A stretch of DNA of 64,000 nucleotides from Nostoc sp. KVJ3 (GTDB taxonomy: Bacteria; Cyanobacteriota; Cyanobacteriia; Cyanobacteriales; Nostocaceae), in contig NZ_WWFG01000016.1 in NCBI RefSeq assembly GCF_026127265.1, positions 1-64,000 of the forward strand, in the 5' to 3' direction. This document shows, one piece after another, positions 47,801 through 56,625 of the stretch (the first letter of the stretch is position 1; every line of letters begins with the position of its first letter). The translations under genes and the position numbers were made by a program. A model generated the notes under the pieces. That model saw nothing but the letters and a program-made list of their open reading frames with translations. It was not told where the DNA came from and made no database searches.

Positions 47801-49077
47801 ACTTGTTGAGAACCACCAACTATTTGACCAGAGTTATTGATGCTTGTGGCATTGCTGCCAATGGCATTCGGTAAAGTACCCAGATCACTCATATTTCCAT
47901 TCTGATAGAGGAAAGCGTGAGATTCTGGGTAAGATAGAGTAAGGCTTCCATCATAAACAGTCTCTTGATAGTATATGGAAGTACTGGAAGTACCTACAAT
48001 TTGACCAGAATTATTGATAGCTCCAATATAGCTGTCACTGCCTCCAGGCAAAGTGCCGAGGTCGGTCATCTTGCCATCACTGTAGAGAAAAGTGTGTTGC
48101 GTCGTATTGACATCAGATCGACCCACAATTTGACCAGAGTTATTGATACCTGTGGCAGTGGTGTAACTGCCTCCAGGTAAAGTGCCGAGGTCGGTCATTT
48201 TGCCATCACTGTAGAGAAAAGCATGATATTGTGAATTATCACTGCTGATAGAAGTACCAACAATTTGACCAGAGTCATTGATAGCCGTAGCATAGTTGTT
48301 ACTGCCTCCAAGTAGAGTGGCAAGGTCAGTGACACTGTAACCACTATCAGTCGAACTTTGTGAATCGCTCAATCCAGATTGCAAACTGAGTCCAGGACTA
48401 TTGTCAAGAGCAGTATTCTTGAGGGTGATATTGCCAGATTTAATACTGCCTTTTGTTTGCACTTTCAGAGAAGAACCGATGTAATCACCAAATTGAAGAT
48501 TATTCGATGCTGAGATTTGGACATTTGTGGTTTCATCAGTACCAGTGAAAATAATTTGCTCACCAAGGTCACTTTGAAATACCTCACCTTCACCATCGCC
48601 AGTCAGAGAAAAGCTTTCTGGATTTCCCTTAGCATCTTGTAGAGTTAACTGGAAATTTTGATGATTATCGAAATTACCAAACTTTCCCTTTAATACTGGA
48701 CTAGGATTTAAAAGAGAATCGTTACTATTAATTCCAACTAGGGACAGATTTTTCCCACTTCCAGTAAGTTGGTCTAAACCAGTCGTCGGATTGTTCGGAA
48801 GTGATTGAGATGCAAGAGATGTAGAAACAACTGATTGATTAAATAACGGTAAACTATCAGAGATAGTACTAACAGAATTACTGTAGTTAGTAAGAGTTTC
48901 CTGATTAGAGCCAATCAGACCAGAAGCACTACTTGTTGTAGATGTTTTTTGCAACCCTATTAATGACGAATTATTATCTGAAGCACTGCTGAAAGATGTT
49001 CCTGTCAGAGAAGATGGTAATAACCCTCCTTGAGATGAAGAGGTATCAGTGGGGAGAATCAGATCAGAAATTGGCAT
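44887..49077 (-). CDS. polymorphic toxin: HAF and haemagglutinin-like repeats, PD-(D/E)xK-like C terminus
   Basis: 1396 residues. A Ser/Thr-rich N terminus (1-240) has no evident signal peptide. About 245-600 holds seven HAF-type repeats (SDGKMTDLGTLPGGS, INNSGQIVG). About 605-1130 is a haemagglutinin-like beta-helix (NITTQGD, DVVTQDITS). A linker with PITGNPY (about 1168) resembles pre-toxin segments. The last 180 residues have Asp1278 (FYDGLVRAKG) and Glu1300-x-Lys1302 (AEVKTGYGW), the order of a PD-(D/E)xK nuclease such as Tox-REase-5. So it is probably an exported or surface protein with a nuclease tip used against competitors. Two paralogous candidate immunity genes follow. Confidence 0.72.
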   Translation of the reverse strand: MPISDLILPTDTSSSQGGLLPSSLTGTSFSSASDNNSSLIGLQKTSTTSSASGLIGSNQETLTNYSNSVSTISDSLPLFNQSVVSTSLASQSLPNNPTTGLDQLTGSGKNLSLVGINSNDSLLNPSPVLKGKFGNFDNHQNFQLTLQDAKGNPESFSLTGDGEGEVFQSDLGEQIIFTGTDETTNVQISASNNLQFGDYIGSSLKVQTKGSIKSGNITLKNTALDNSPGLSLQSGLSDSQSSTDSGYSVTDLATLLGGSNNYATAINDSGQIVGTSISSDNSQYHAFLYSDGKMTDLGTLPGGSYTTATGINNSGQIVGRSDVNTTQHTFLYSDGKMTDLGTLPGGSDSYIGAINNSGQIVGTSSTSIYYQETVYDGSLTLSYPESHAFLYQNGNMSDLGTLPNAIGSNATSINNSGQIVGGSQQVVFHDTSVYVSGGGYGNEPGHIYHSGYYTSSGQAFIYSNGNMTGLGTLPGGDYSTATDINNSGQVIGNSNTGDNNFEHAFLYSQGQMTDLGTLSSYQDTYAIAINDAGQIIGDSYSDYNFARPFLYSNGKMTDLNSLIPQDSGWTLLDSTAINNKGQILGYGQIGGQYHAFLLNPISTTATPKDGITVGNISTQGSSVLLQGLKINLTGSKVVTKGGNITFDGPTILNSSTGAYTFNSAKSTVTSKGGDITFKNTVDSNSAGASSLSLTGGLGNITFNNAVGGNASLKDLTVNSAKTFTANGDITTKGNININAIDDITTASLSTTDSGNVSISLGKIGDKKYDSKGNVTTGNITAKEVDILSDGAFRTHSDIQTKDGDVNITALKDIVVHNITSTNAGISLISATNAITATGEIIGDYGVTALAKQNIITEKIQSANDVVLLNSSQGAVTVNGSITSNSDVSLGAFKDVVTQDITSLDGAVALISSSGNVNAQGAIASVDNVTLGATQDVLAQNIVSAFGTVALVSSKGNVTTTEINSGNQVAIQGDQNVTTGKISSQWGKVALIAKQGTVTTQGDITTNNGDVYISSVGDVISQNIISNGGVIAIASSQGAVTTGYLRSDGNNTGGKIYVQADGSVRVTGSVLINDANYSIYTGVKKKGLINIAYESGVLKSNKSKFVIGNASINGTAAGIYGPYALKDKDINIFELLKDSGILLFRVIEEIFKGNDNQPTTNPSHVADINPITGNPYSNQKERELVEQLKIAQQRRLNVLIHNKNNPERITEQEVFTKGKVEPEHGCFNLELDRHLGDAADNSKPELGKDITHSLYATYVTGAPGDYLVITSSGLSAFYDGLVRAKGAIVKNGLKPPGSVAEVKTGYGWLKKYLLLPGDSNYIPPTEQEKFIFRKMISQIDREAEVAKDCGLQYFMCFSDKEAGLAARQMFEYKQPPRTKNSVPVHYLKLPIFRKEQP

Positions 49078-49582
49078 AAATTATATCTTTTTAATAAGAA
49101 ATTATTGTGACGAAAAACGGAGCCGGATAATTATCTATTGAGAGTTTTTTATTTGCTCCCATAAGCCGAAAAATTCCCAAAAAAAAATGCTAAATCAAGG
49201 TTTTCAGCTTTTGGGTGCATTGATTTAGTAGATAGAGTACTAAAGAGCCATTTGATTAATTAAGAGTTGAATAAATGCTTGCTCTCAGAAAACAAATATC
49301 TTTGATGAAGATAGTTGAGGTAAAAAATGATTTCGGAATTCTCAAGTTTTAAGGATTGGAACGAACTCAACACTTCTAGATATTCATCAAACCTCGAATC
49401 TTTGAATAATGCAGGTACTTGAGTTGAAGATAAGATAATATTTCCGTTTCAGTCTACCGAAGCTTTACGGAAATTATTACTGGTTGTTTTTTAGGTAAAA
49501 TTCTGGCTTGACAAGTGAATTTATAGTTAGATTAAAGTTTTTATATGTTTTAGATGTTTTTTCGGAAAAGAATTTACAAGAT
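49078..49582. other. gap upstream of toxin gene
   Basis: 505 bases, AT-rich, between the toxin start and the 3' end of the split glycosyltransferase. No gene, strong hairpin or repeat seen. It should contain the toxin promoter. Confidence 0.4.
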
Positions 49583-51244
49583 TTATCTAGCTGGCATTGA
49601 CTGATTTATTTCTGACTGTGGAGCAGAAACTTGGTTAAGCATTCCAGCAGTCCGAAGTTTGTCCAGTACGTAAAGCACTGCCAATTGCTGTTCTACAAAC
49701 AACGGGGCAGACAACGGAATTGCATCAATTTTCGCTTGCAGTAAAGATGTACTTTGACTTCCAGCCTGTGCTAGTTGGTGAGGGGAAGAATCAGAAGTTT
49801 CGGGATGAGCAACTCCTACCCATCTTGTTAGCTCGGCTGCAACATTTTTTGCCTCACCTCCAGACTGTTGAACGATTTGCTTCCAAAATATCCGCACAAT
49901 TTGACGAGCATGATCTTCTAAAGTGCAAGCTTCATCAGATTTATATAAGGCGCTGACTATTCTGGCTTGGGCTAAGTTGAGCGGCATTCCTAGCTCTTTT
50001 TGAGAGTGCTGAAGAAAAAAAGCGTCTTCTCCGTGTTGCTGAAGTGTGACTGGTGCGAGTTTCCACAAATCCCAACTTTGCTTGAGCAGAAACCAATGTT
50101 GTTCTGTAATTTCACTTAGTGGCTGCATCGTGGCATGGTATTGAAAGCGTAAAAACATTTGCTTGAGTCTCTCGACTCTCAGAACGTAAGAGTCGGACAA
50201 CTTCATCTGACTGGAGGAGAAATGATTGTAGAGGACGGTAGAATGTTGAACGTGAAGAAAACGAAACCCCACTATTGCTGCTAGAGTTAAATACTCCCGG
50301 TCTGCATCCAATTGAGTCTGTGGATCATTCCACACTTGTAACTCTTGCAAGCGCACTGCTGTAGAGCGACGAATTAGGAAGGCATGAAGAGGTTGCCAGT
50401 TATGCATTAGTCTCTGCATTCTTTCGTCGTCATTCTGTTGGAATGCGAAAGCAATTCTCAATTGACACTGCTCGTTTTGATAAAAGCACCATTGCCAATC
50501 ACCATAGGCAATGTCAAAGTGACGATTTTGTTCTAATGCTGCTACTTGCAAGGCAATTTTTTGGGGTGTCAATTCATCTGAGCCAGAAAGCCATTGGATA
50601 TAGTCACCAGTAGCTAAAGCTAATCCATGATTGTAAGCAGCACTCGCTCCTGGTTGCTGGCATTGAGTTAAGATTACACGTCCTTTAGTTGTGCTGGCAA
50701 ATTGGCGACTAATTTCGCTCAAGTTCTCGGTCGAGTCGTGTTCAACAATAATAATTTCCAGATTCGGATAAATTTGTTGTTGGCAACTATGTAGACAGGC
50801 GGCAAATCTGCTGGCGTTATCACTAGAGATAATAATGGAAACTAGGGAGGCAGTGATGGACTGGCTCTGATTTTGATTGAAAGCGGGGAAAATGTATGAC
50901 TTGAATTGTTCTACAGTTGTACGAAAATGAGTTTCAATGGTTGGTCGCAAATCGCTGTAGCAGGCGTTGGCGGGGCGACGATAAAATTCTTCTAGGACTT
51001 GAAGCCCATTTGCTAACCATCCAGTACAGTTAGATTGAGTAACGATGCTGTCAGGCAACCAGCGTTTGCGAACTAAATAGTTGGGGATGTGTACTGGAGT
51101 CCCGTGTGCAAAAAGTCTTAAGTAAAACTCCCAGTCATGACAGCCTTTCAACTGTTCGTTTAATAAACCAACTGTTTGGAAGACAGATTTGGGTACGACG
51201 ACTTGAGAGAGTGTGTGAATGGGGTACAACCGGGATACGTGCAA
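49583..51244 (-). CDS. split glycosyltransferase, 3' part (GT2 domain 2 end and domain 3)
   Basis: Open for 553 codons, but its first 10 residues or so (MHVSRLYPI) are encoded by the transposon end; the gene proper begins at 51,220. Residues about 11-100 complete the second GT2 domain (KGCHDWEFYLRLF acceptor-side motif). About 135-330 is a third GT2 domain (VSIIISSDNASRF; LEIIIVEHDSTENL; GASAAYNHGLALATGDYIQW). A helical C terminus follows. Joined to 56,070-57,318 without the transposon, it forms one frame of about 960 residues. It probably glycosylates a surface polysaccharide or protein. The gene is inactivated by insertion unless the parts fold separately. Confidence 0.8.
   Translation of the reverse strand: MHVSRLYPIHTLSQVVVPKSVFQTVGLLNEQLKGCHDWEFYLRLFAHGTPVHIPNYLVRKRWLPDSIVTQSNCTGWLANGLQVLEEFYRRPANACYSDLRPTIETHFRTTVEQFKSYIFPAFNQNQSQSITASLVSIIISSDNASRFAACLHSCQQQIYPNLEIIIVEHDSTENLSEISRQFASTTKGRVILTQCQQPGASAAYNHGLALATGDYIQWLSGSDELTPQKIALQVAALEQNRHFDIAYGDWQWCFYQNEQCQLRIAFAFQQNDDERMQRLMHNWQPLHAFLIRRSTAVRLQELQVWNDPQTQLDADREYLTLAAIVGFRFLHVQHSTVLYNHFSSSQMKLSDSYVLRVERLKQMFLRFQYHATMQPLSEITEQHWFLLKQSWDLWKLAPVTLQQHGEDAFFLQHSQKELGMPLNLAQARIVSALYKSDEACTLEDHARQIVRIFWKQIVQQSGGEAKNVAAELTRWVGVAHPETSDSSPHQLAQAGSQSTSLLQAKIDAIPLSAPLFVEQQLAVLYVLDKLRTAGMLNQVSAPQSEINQSMPAR
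51216..51220. repeat. target-site duplication, left
   Basis: TGAAT, identical to 56,070-56,074 at the other side of the transposon. Five base pairs is the usual Tn3-family duplication. Confidence 0.9.
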
Positions 51245-51465
51245 AATGGGACACGATGCAAAGTTTTGTTAATATACTTGCAATAATGCAAACTGTATGG
51301 GTTAGTTTTTCCCAAAACTCACTCTCTTGACGCAGAGTATAGTGTCTTCTCTTCAACTACCAGCAAAAACATGATTATTTTGTATAAAAACTCGTGCTAA
51401 ATATCAGCATAATAATTTTAATCTTCATAGTAAAAAGCATTGTCAAAATATAAACTCTTAAGAAT

Positions 51466-52350
51466 TTAAGTTAAACTTTTTAAAGCCTGACGTGCAACTT
51501 CTTCCGCCCTAGCAGACGTAACTTTTTGGTAACGTAGAGTTGTTTGAATATTCTCATGCCCCATCAGTGCCCGCAATTCCTCAATACCCATTAGCCCAAC
51601 ACGCTCAGTAGCAAAAGTATGCCGTAAATCGTGGATTCTGACTCCGACTAGCTCCGGATATATACTTATTAACTCTCGCCAATATTCATGCACAGTGCGA
51701 TAGCTAATTCTACTAACAACTTTAGTCACTGGCTGTTGTGCTGTGAAGAGTGCATCTACGGTATTGTGGCGCTCATATAAGATAAATTTACTTAATGCCT
51801 CGGCAGCCCCATCACTAAAATAACAACAACGCCGTTTGTTACCTTTACCAAGTACTTGAAATTTATATAAGTCTTGGTTAACATCATCTATATTTAACGC
51901 TAAAAGCTCTGATATACGGCAACCTGAGCGATGTAGAAGATGCACTATAGCATTCATACGTAGGTCAGATTTAACAGAATAATAAAGGATATTTAACTGT
52001 TCAGGTGTTAAATATCTTACTACAGAATCAGTTTTATGTTCTCCCCTATCAGGATTTGGTTGACGCTGTTTTAAACCATTAATGGGATTAAACTTAATAT
52101 AACCTTGCTCCACAGCGAAATTAAACAAACTTTGTAGTATTGCTTGGTACTTGCGATGAGTTGTATAGCTGCAATCATCCAAACTTCTTAAATACTCAAT
52201 TAAAGTCTGCTTACCGATAATCTCAATCTCCCAAATACCGTATTCTCCAAGTATTGGTTTCAACACCAATTCATAAGTACGTCTGGTACTTTTAGCTAAA
52301 TCCGGGCGTGACAAAAACTCAGTAATAACAGTGGCTAAAGTAACAGTCAA
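51466..52350 (-). CDS. transposon-encoded tyrosine recombinase (TnpI-like resolvase)
   Basis: 294 residues. The N-terminal SAM-like DNA-binding domain (about 1-95) precedes the catalytic domain with Arg145 (HRSGCRISELL), Lys172 (GKGNKR), His240 and Arg243 (IHDLRHTFAT), His265 (LMGHENIQTT) and Tyr274 (LRYQKV), the full set. In Tn4430-type transposons such an enzyme resolves cointegrates at a site beside its gene. An inverted repeat in the 84-bp gap to the divergent XRE gene is a candidate. Transcribed opposite to the transposase. Confidence 0.88.
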   Translation of the reverse strand: MTVTLATVITEFLSRPDLAKSTRRTYELVLKPILGEYGIWEIEIIGKQTLIEYLRSLDDCSYTTHRKYQAILQSLFNFAVEQGYIKFNPINGLKQRQPNPDRGEHKTDSVVRYLTPEQLNILYYSVKSDLRMNAIVHLLHRSGCRISELLALNIDDVNQDLYKFQVLGKGNKRRCCYFSDGAAEALSKFILYERHNTVDALFTAQQPVTKVVSRISYRTVHEYWRELISIYPELVGVRIHDLRHTFATERVGLMGIEELRALMGHENIQTTLRYQKVTSARAEEVARQALKSLT

Positions 52351-52388
52351 TTTCTCTCCAATTTATGTAATTTCTATCGAGACAAACA

Positions 52389-52426
52389 ATCATTATTTAA
52401 TATATCTTTTTTAGAATAATAATGAT
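52389..52426. promoter_or_regulatory. inverted repeat between divergent transposon genes
   Basis: ATCATTATT (52,389-52,397) and AATAATGAT (52,418-52,426), 20 bases apart, in the only gap between the recombinase and XRE genes. It could be the internal resolution site or an operator for the XRE protein. Confidence 0.45.
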
Positions 52427-52434
52427 GATTCTTG

Positions 52435-52947
52435 ATGGATACTTTGAAGACACCCATGCCACAGGAACCGATTGGCGACTACATTAAGCGGTTGCGTGTG
52501 GAATTAAAGATGAGTCAAAATCAGCTAGCTCATCAGGCTGGTATTCACCTGCATACATACGGAAAAATAGAACGGGGGATCACGACGAGATTAAATCACA
52601 AAACCCGTCGGGGGCTAGCTAGGGCTTTATCGATACCAATTGAGTACTTAGAAGGAATTTGTAGCGATGAGGAAATACAGCAACCATTTACCAGCATTAA
52701 ATTTTGTCCCCAATGCTGGACTCCAGGGACACCCACAGAACCGATTTGGAACGATATCAGGTCATTGTACTGCTTTATGTGCGGGTTTGAGCTTGTTGCC
52801 CACTGTCTCAAATGTGGTAAATCAGTGACAACTTTCAAGCATTCCTACTGTCCTTATTGCGGCTTTTATTACAAAAATACGATTGTTGAAATTGGTAGTA
52901 ACAGAGAGCATGCTTTGAGAAAAAACTCTCGAACCAAGAAAAAGTGA
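52435..52947 (+). CDS. XRE-type HTH protein with two zinc ribbons
   Basis: 170 residues from the ATG at 52,435. The HTH (about 12-68, LRVELKMSQNQLAHQAGIHL, GKIERG) is XRE-like. It is followed by Cys91/94 with Cys113/116, and Cys124/127 with Cys139/142, two CxxC...CxxC zinc ribbons. The C terminus is basic (RKNSRTKKK). It is unusual in a Tn3-family element. Its place between recombinase and transposase suggests a regulator of transposition. It could also be a passenger. Confidence 0.75.
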   Translation: MDTLKTPMPQEPIGDYIKRLRVELKMSQNQLAHQAGIHLHTYGKIERGITTRLNHKTRRGLARALSIPIEYLEGICSDEEIQQPFTSIKFCPQCWTPGTPTEPIWNDIRSLYCFMCGFELVAHCLKCGKSVTTFKHSYCPYCGFYYKNTIVEIGSNREHALRKNSRTKKK

Positions 52948-53005
52948 AGATTTTGTTTTATATCTATAAAAGCAATACCAGTATGGACAATCCATCAATA
53001 TCAGT

Positions 53006-55975
53006 GTGACATCAATTGAACGTACCGCTTATCCTAGATTCAAACGCCAATTTACCACCAAAGAACTTACTGAGATTTATACTCCAACTAAATCCGAAAT
53101 TGCTTTCGCTTACAATACGACGAAAGGTGAAAGTAATATTTTGAGTCTGCTCGTCATTTTAAAATCATTCCAAAGACTGGGTTACTTTCCATCGATTGCA
53201 GATATCCCACTGAAAATTATTAACCATATTCGCAGTCATTTAAAATTTGCTCTTGATATTGTTTTAGGTTATGAAAATAACAAAACAATGTACCGACATC
53301 GAACAGCTATCCGCGAATATCTTCAAGTTAAATCTTTTAATCAGACTGCGCTGCATTTAGCGGTATCTGCGGTGAATGAATCAGCCCAGGTGATGGATAA
53401 TCCTGCTGATTTAATGAATGTGGCAATTGCCGAACTAATTAAAAATAGATATGAATTACCAGGATTTAACACATTAAATAGATTAGTACGCCGAGTTAGG
53501 AATGTAGTCAATCAAAACCTATTCAATTTGGTACTTAGTCGCCTAAGTAATGATTATCAACAACGTCTACTCGACCTTTTAGATAATCATCCAGTCGAAT
53601 ATAGAAGTCTTTACAATAATCTCAAGCAACTTCCTAAACGCCCAACCCGCAATCATCTCAATGATTTAATTGTACATTCAATCTGGCTTGATTCTTTGGG
53701 AGATATTAAACCACTCCTTGCTGATATGACAGCAGCTAAGATTCAACACTTTGCTGCTGAAGCGAGAGTATTAGATGCGAGTGAAATCAAAGAGTTTAAT
53801 TTGCCAAAACGAATTACTCTAATATTATGCCTGATTTACTCGGCAAGCGTGATGACGCGAGATAATTTGGTCGAGATGTTTCTCAAAAAAATGCAGTTAA
53901 TTCATAATCATGCCAAAAGAGAATTAGAACTTATCAAACAAAGATATCAATCAACGGTTGAGAAGTTACTGGGGGTTTTCACTAATGTTCTACAAGTATT
54001 GGTTGATGAACCGCCAGAAGTTCAGACTGTCGATCCGGTCGAGCGAGTTAATCAAGTACTCATTCCATCCGGTGGTGCTGAACAACTATTAACTGAATGT
54101 GAGGCGATAAATGCCTATAAGGGAAATAATTATTTTCCCCTATTGTGGCAATTTTATAAAAGTCATCGCAGTACTTTCTTTCGGTTGCTAGGTGCTTTGA
54201 AGTTTTCATCCACTACCAACGAACAAAGTGTAGTTGAGGCATTAAATTTTATTTTAGAAAATCAGTCACGGCGGGGTCAATTCTTCAATAATACTATTGA
54301 TTTAGATTTTGCTTCTCCTCAATGGCAGAAACTTTTATTCGTCGAACAAGGAAACAAAACTAAAATTGTGCGTCGCCATCTGGAAGTTTGTGTTTTTTCT
54401 TACTTAATGGCTGAATTGAGGTCGGGGGATATTTGCGTCAAGGGAAGTGAGAATTACGCTGACCACCGAGAACAGTTGTTGCCTTGGTCAGAATGTTTAC
54501 CACTGATTGACCAGTATTGTGGAGATTTGGGTTTTGCTAGTGATGCGGTTGGTAATGTTTACGAACTCAAGTCTTTGTTGACTGATACGGCTTTTAAAGT
54601 GGATGCTGGTTATCCAGATAATCGTCAACTTGTGATTAATGATTTGGGTGAACCTGTATTAAAAAAATCTCCACGTCATGATTTGAGTCCATCAGCTAAG
54701 ACTTTACTTGAGGCTGTGGAACAAAGGTTTGGTGAACGTAATTTGATTGATATTCTGCGGAATGTCGATTATTGGACTAATTTTACACGCCATTTTGGGC
54801 CGATGAGCGGCAGCGATCCGAAATTAGAACGGGCGACAGAACGTTATTTGTTGACTAGTTTCACCTATGGTTGTAATTTGGGGCCGACTCAAGCTGCAAG
54901 ACACATGCGGGGTATTGTCACAAGTAAGGAAATATCGTTTGTTAATCGGCGTCATGTGAGTGTGGATAAATTGAATGCAGCCCTTGTGGATATTATTAAT
55001 CGCTACAATGTTTTAAAGCTTCCGAGCATTTGGGGTGATGGGACAACTGCGGCGGCTGATGGGACTAAGTACGAACTCTACGAAGAAAATTTACTCTCTG
55101 AGTATCATATCCGCTATGGTGGCTACGGAGGCATTGCTTACCACCATGTTTCTGATACCTATGTGGCGCTATTTAGTCATTTTATTTCCTGCGGAACCTG
55201 GGAGGCTGTTTATATTATTGAGGGTTTGTTAAAAAATCTTTCTGATATTCAGCCTCATACGATTCACGCAGATACTCAAGGGCAATCAACGCCTGTGTTT
55301 GCATTATCACATATGTTGGGGATTAAGTTAATGCCCCGGATTCGGAATTGGAAAGATTTAAATTTCTTCCGCCCAGATAATGATACGGTTTACAAGCATA
55401 TTGATTCTTTGTTCAAGGATGCGATTGATTGGGAGAAAATTCAAACCCATTGGCAAGATATTTTACAGGTTGTGCTGTCGATTCAAACTGGCAAGATTTC
55501 GAGTGCGGTGCTGTTACGAAAACTGGGAAACTATAGTCGTAAAAACAGATTATACCAAGCTTTTCAGGAGTTAGGACGGGTAATCAGGACGGTATTTCTG
55601 TTGCAATATATTTCGGATATGAAGTTACGACAACAGATTACTGCGGCAACGAATATTGTTGAGTCTTATAACGGTTTCTCAAAGTGGTTTTTCTTCGGTG
55701 GTTTTGGAGTTATTGCTAATAATGACCCAATTGAGCAGGAGAAGATTGTTAAATATAATGATTTGGTTGCTAATGCTGTGATCTTCCACAATGTTGTAGA
55801 TTTGACTGAGGTTTTGCGTGATTTCCTGAAAGCTGGTTATTTGATTACTCGTGAAGATGTGGCGGCGTTGAGTCCTTATATGACGAGTCATATCAAGCGT
55901 TTCGGCGATTACTTGATTGATATGGAGACTGTACCGAATTTGTTGGATGATGACAAGCTCTTAGTTTTGGCTTGA
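53006..55975 (+). CDS. tnpA: Tn3-family DDE transposase
   Basis: 989 residues from a GTG; the ATG at 52,983 is followed by an early stop, so GTG is the only sensible start. Length and order match TnpA of the Tn3 family. Catalytic residues: Asp678 (IWGDGTTAAADGTKY), Asp756 (IHADTQGQST) and Glu886 (TNIVESYNGFSKW). The N-terminal half (about 1-550) is the family's DNA-binding and helical region; YFPSIADIPLKIINHIR is typical. It cuts at the 38-bp ends and makes a 5-bp duplication, consistent with TGAAT here. Confidence 0.95.
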   Translation: MTSIERTAYPRFKRQFTTKELTEIYTPTKSEIAFAYNTTKGESNILSLLVILKSFQRLGYFPSIADIPLKIINHIRSHLKFALDIVLGYENNKTMYRHRTAIREYLQVKSFNQTALHLAVSAVNESAQVMDNPADLMNVAIAELIKNRYELPGFNTLNRLVRRVRNVVNQNLFNLVLSRLSNDYQQRLLDLLDNHPVEYRSLYNNLKQLPKRPTRNHLNDLIVHSIWLDSLGDIKPLLADMTAAKIQHFAAEARVLDASEIKEFNLPKRITLILCLIYSASVMTRDNLVEMFLKKMQLIHNHAKRELELIKQRYQSTVEKLLGVFTNVLQVLVDEPPEVQTVDPVERVNQVLIPSGGAEQLLTECEAINAYKGNNYFPLLWQFYKSHRSTFFRLLGALKFSSTTNEQSVVEALNFILENQSRRGQFFNNTIDLDFASPQWQKLLFVEQGNKTKIVRRHLEVCVFSYLMAELRSGDICVKGSENYADHREQLLPWSECLPLIDQYCGDLGFASDAVGNVYELKSLLTDTAFKVDAGYPDNRQLVINDLGEPVLKKSPRHDLSPSAKTLLEAVEQRFGERNLIDILRNVDYWTNFTRHFGPMSGSDPKLERATERYLLTSFTYGCNLGPTQAARHMRGIVTSKEISFVNRRHVSVDKLNAALVDIINRYNVLKLPSIWGDGTTAAADGTKYELYEENLLSEYHIRYGGYGGIAYHHVSDTYVALFSHFISCGTWEAVYIIEGLLKNLSDIQPHTIHADTQGQSTPVFALSHMLGIKLMPRIRNWKDLNFFRPDNDTVYKHIDSLFKDAIDWEKIQTHWQDILQVVLSIQTGKISSAVLLRKLGNYSRKNRLYQAFQELGRVIRTVFLLQYISDMKLRQQITAATNIVESYNGFSKWFFFGGFGVIANNDPIEQEKIVKYNDLVANAVIFHNVVDLTEVLRDFLKAGYLITREDVAALSPYMTSHIKRFGDYLIDMETVPNLLDDDKLLVLA

Positions 55976-56605
55976 GAAATTATGAAGGTAGTTCTGGCAA
56001 GGGTTGTAGAGTTTTTGTTTACATAACTTTACAACGTGTCCCATTTTGCACGTATCCCGGCTGTACCCCTGAATGAAACATCGCCAAAGCATTGAAAGAA
56101 TCAGGTCATCAGGATGGCTTGGACTGAGGCTCATTCGGTCGCCCTTGTGGTCAACGCTTGTGATGGCGATATAGTTGCAGTAGCTGAGGACAGCAGTGGG
56201 TGTTTGTTTGAGAGTGTCAATTTGATGTTGCAGGTAATCTGGTAGCCATTGGTCGTCGCTGTCGAGGAAGGCGATAAATTGTCCGAGTGCGTTTTTGATG
56301 CCCAAATTTCTAGCGGCAGCAGCACCAGTATTAGTGGGTATTTGTAACAGTTTTACCTGTGGATAGTGTGTATGAATCCAATCAGCAGTCCCATCGGTAG
56401 AACCGTCATCAATTACAATAATTTCGTAGTCAGTATAGGTTTGACAACAGACGCTATCGAGAGCGTGATTAAGATAATCTTTTCGATTGTAAGTTGGAAT
56501 GATAATCGAAACAGTGGTTGGTGAATTTAAAATTTGCTGAGGGGAGTTAGAAGTGTTTTGAGAGCGGTGTTTAGATTTAATAGTAAAATGAGCGACGACT
56601 TGCAT
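55961..56605 (-). CDS. split glycosyltransferase, GT2 domain 2 (5' side of insertion)
   Basis: The gene part runs from about 56,605 to 56,070; the last 36 codons of the open frame belong to the transposon. TVSIIIPTYNRKDYLNHALD, IIVIDDGSTDGTADWI, NTGAAAARNLGIKNALG and FLDSDDQWLPDYL are textbook GT2 motifs with the DxD-like SDD. The domain breaks after LSMLWRCFI and continues at 51,220 (HTLSQVVVPKSVFQ). Upstream it should join domain 1; the four-C run at 56,630-56,633 needs a fifth C, present in the first copy. Confidence 0.8.
   Translation of the reverse strand: MQVVAHFTIKSKHRSQNTSNSPQQILNSPTTVSIIIPTYNRKDYLNHALDSVCCQTYTDYEIIVIDDGSTDGTADWIHTHYPQVKLLQIPTNTGAAAARNLGIKNALGQFIAFLDSDDQWLPDYLQHQIDTLKQTPTAVLSYCNYIAITSVDHKGDRMSLSPSHPDDLILSMLWRCFIQGYSRDTCKMGHVVKLCKQKLYNPCQNYLHNFSSQN
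56032..56069 (-). repeat. right terminal inverted repeat of the Tn3-family transposon
   Basis: Inverted match of 51,221-51,258 with two mismatches (element positions 9 and 36). The pairing continues a few bases inward. Confidence 0.92.
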
Positions 56606-56625
56606 AGATAGCTCATATTGGCTGT

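Larger units (their letters stand above)
51221..56069 (+). mobile_element. complete Tn3-family transposon (4,849 bp)
   Basis: Bounded by 38-bp inverted repeats at 51,221-51,258 and 56,032-56,069 that start GGGGTACA and differ at two positions. It is flanked by a perfect TGAAT duplication. Content: a tyrosine recombinase (minus strand), an XRE/zinc-ribbon gene and a 989-residue DDE transposase. A tyrosine recombinase for cointegrate resolution, in place of a serine resolvase, puts it near the Tn4430 type. There are no resistance genes. All genes look intact in this copy, and the near-perfect ends and duplication suggest a recent insertion. Confidence 0.93.
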
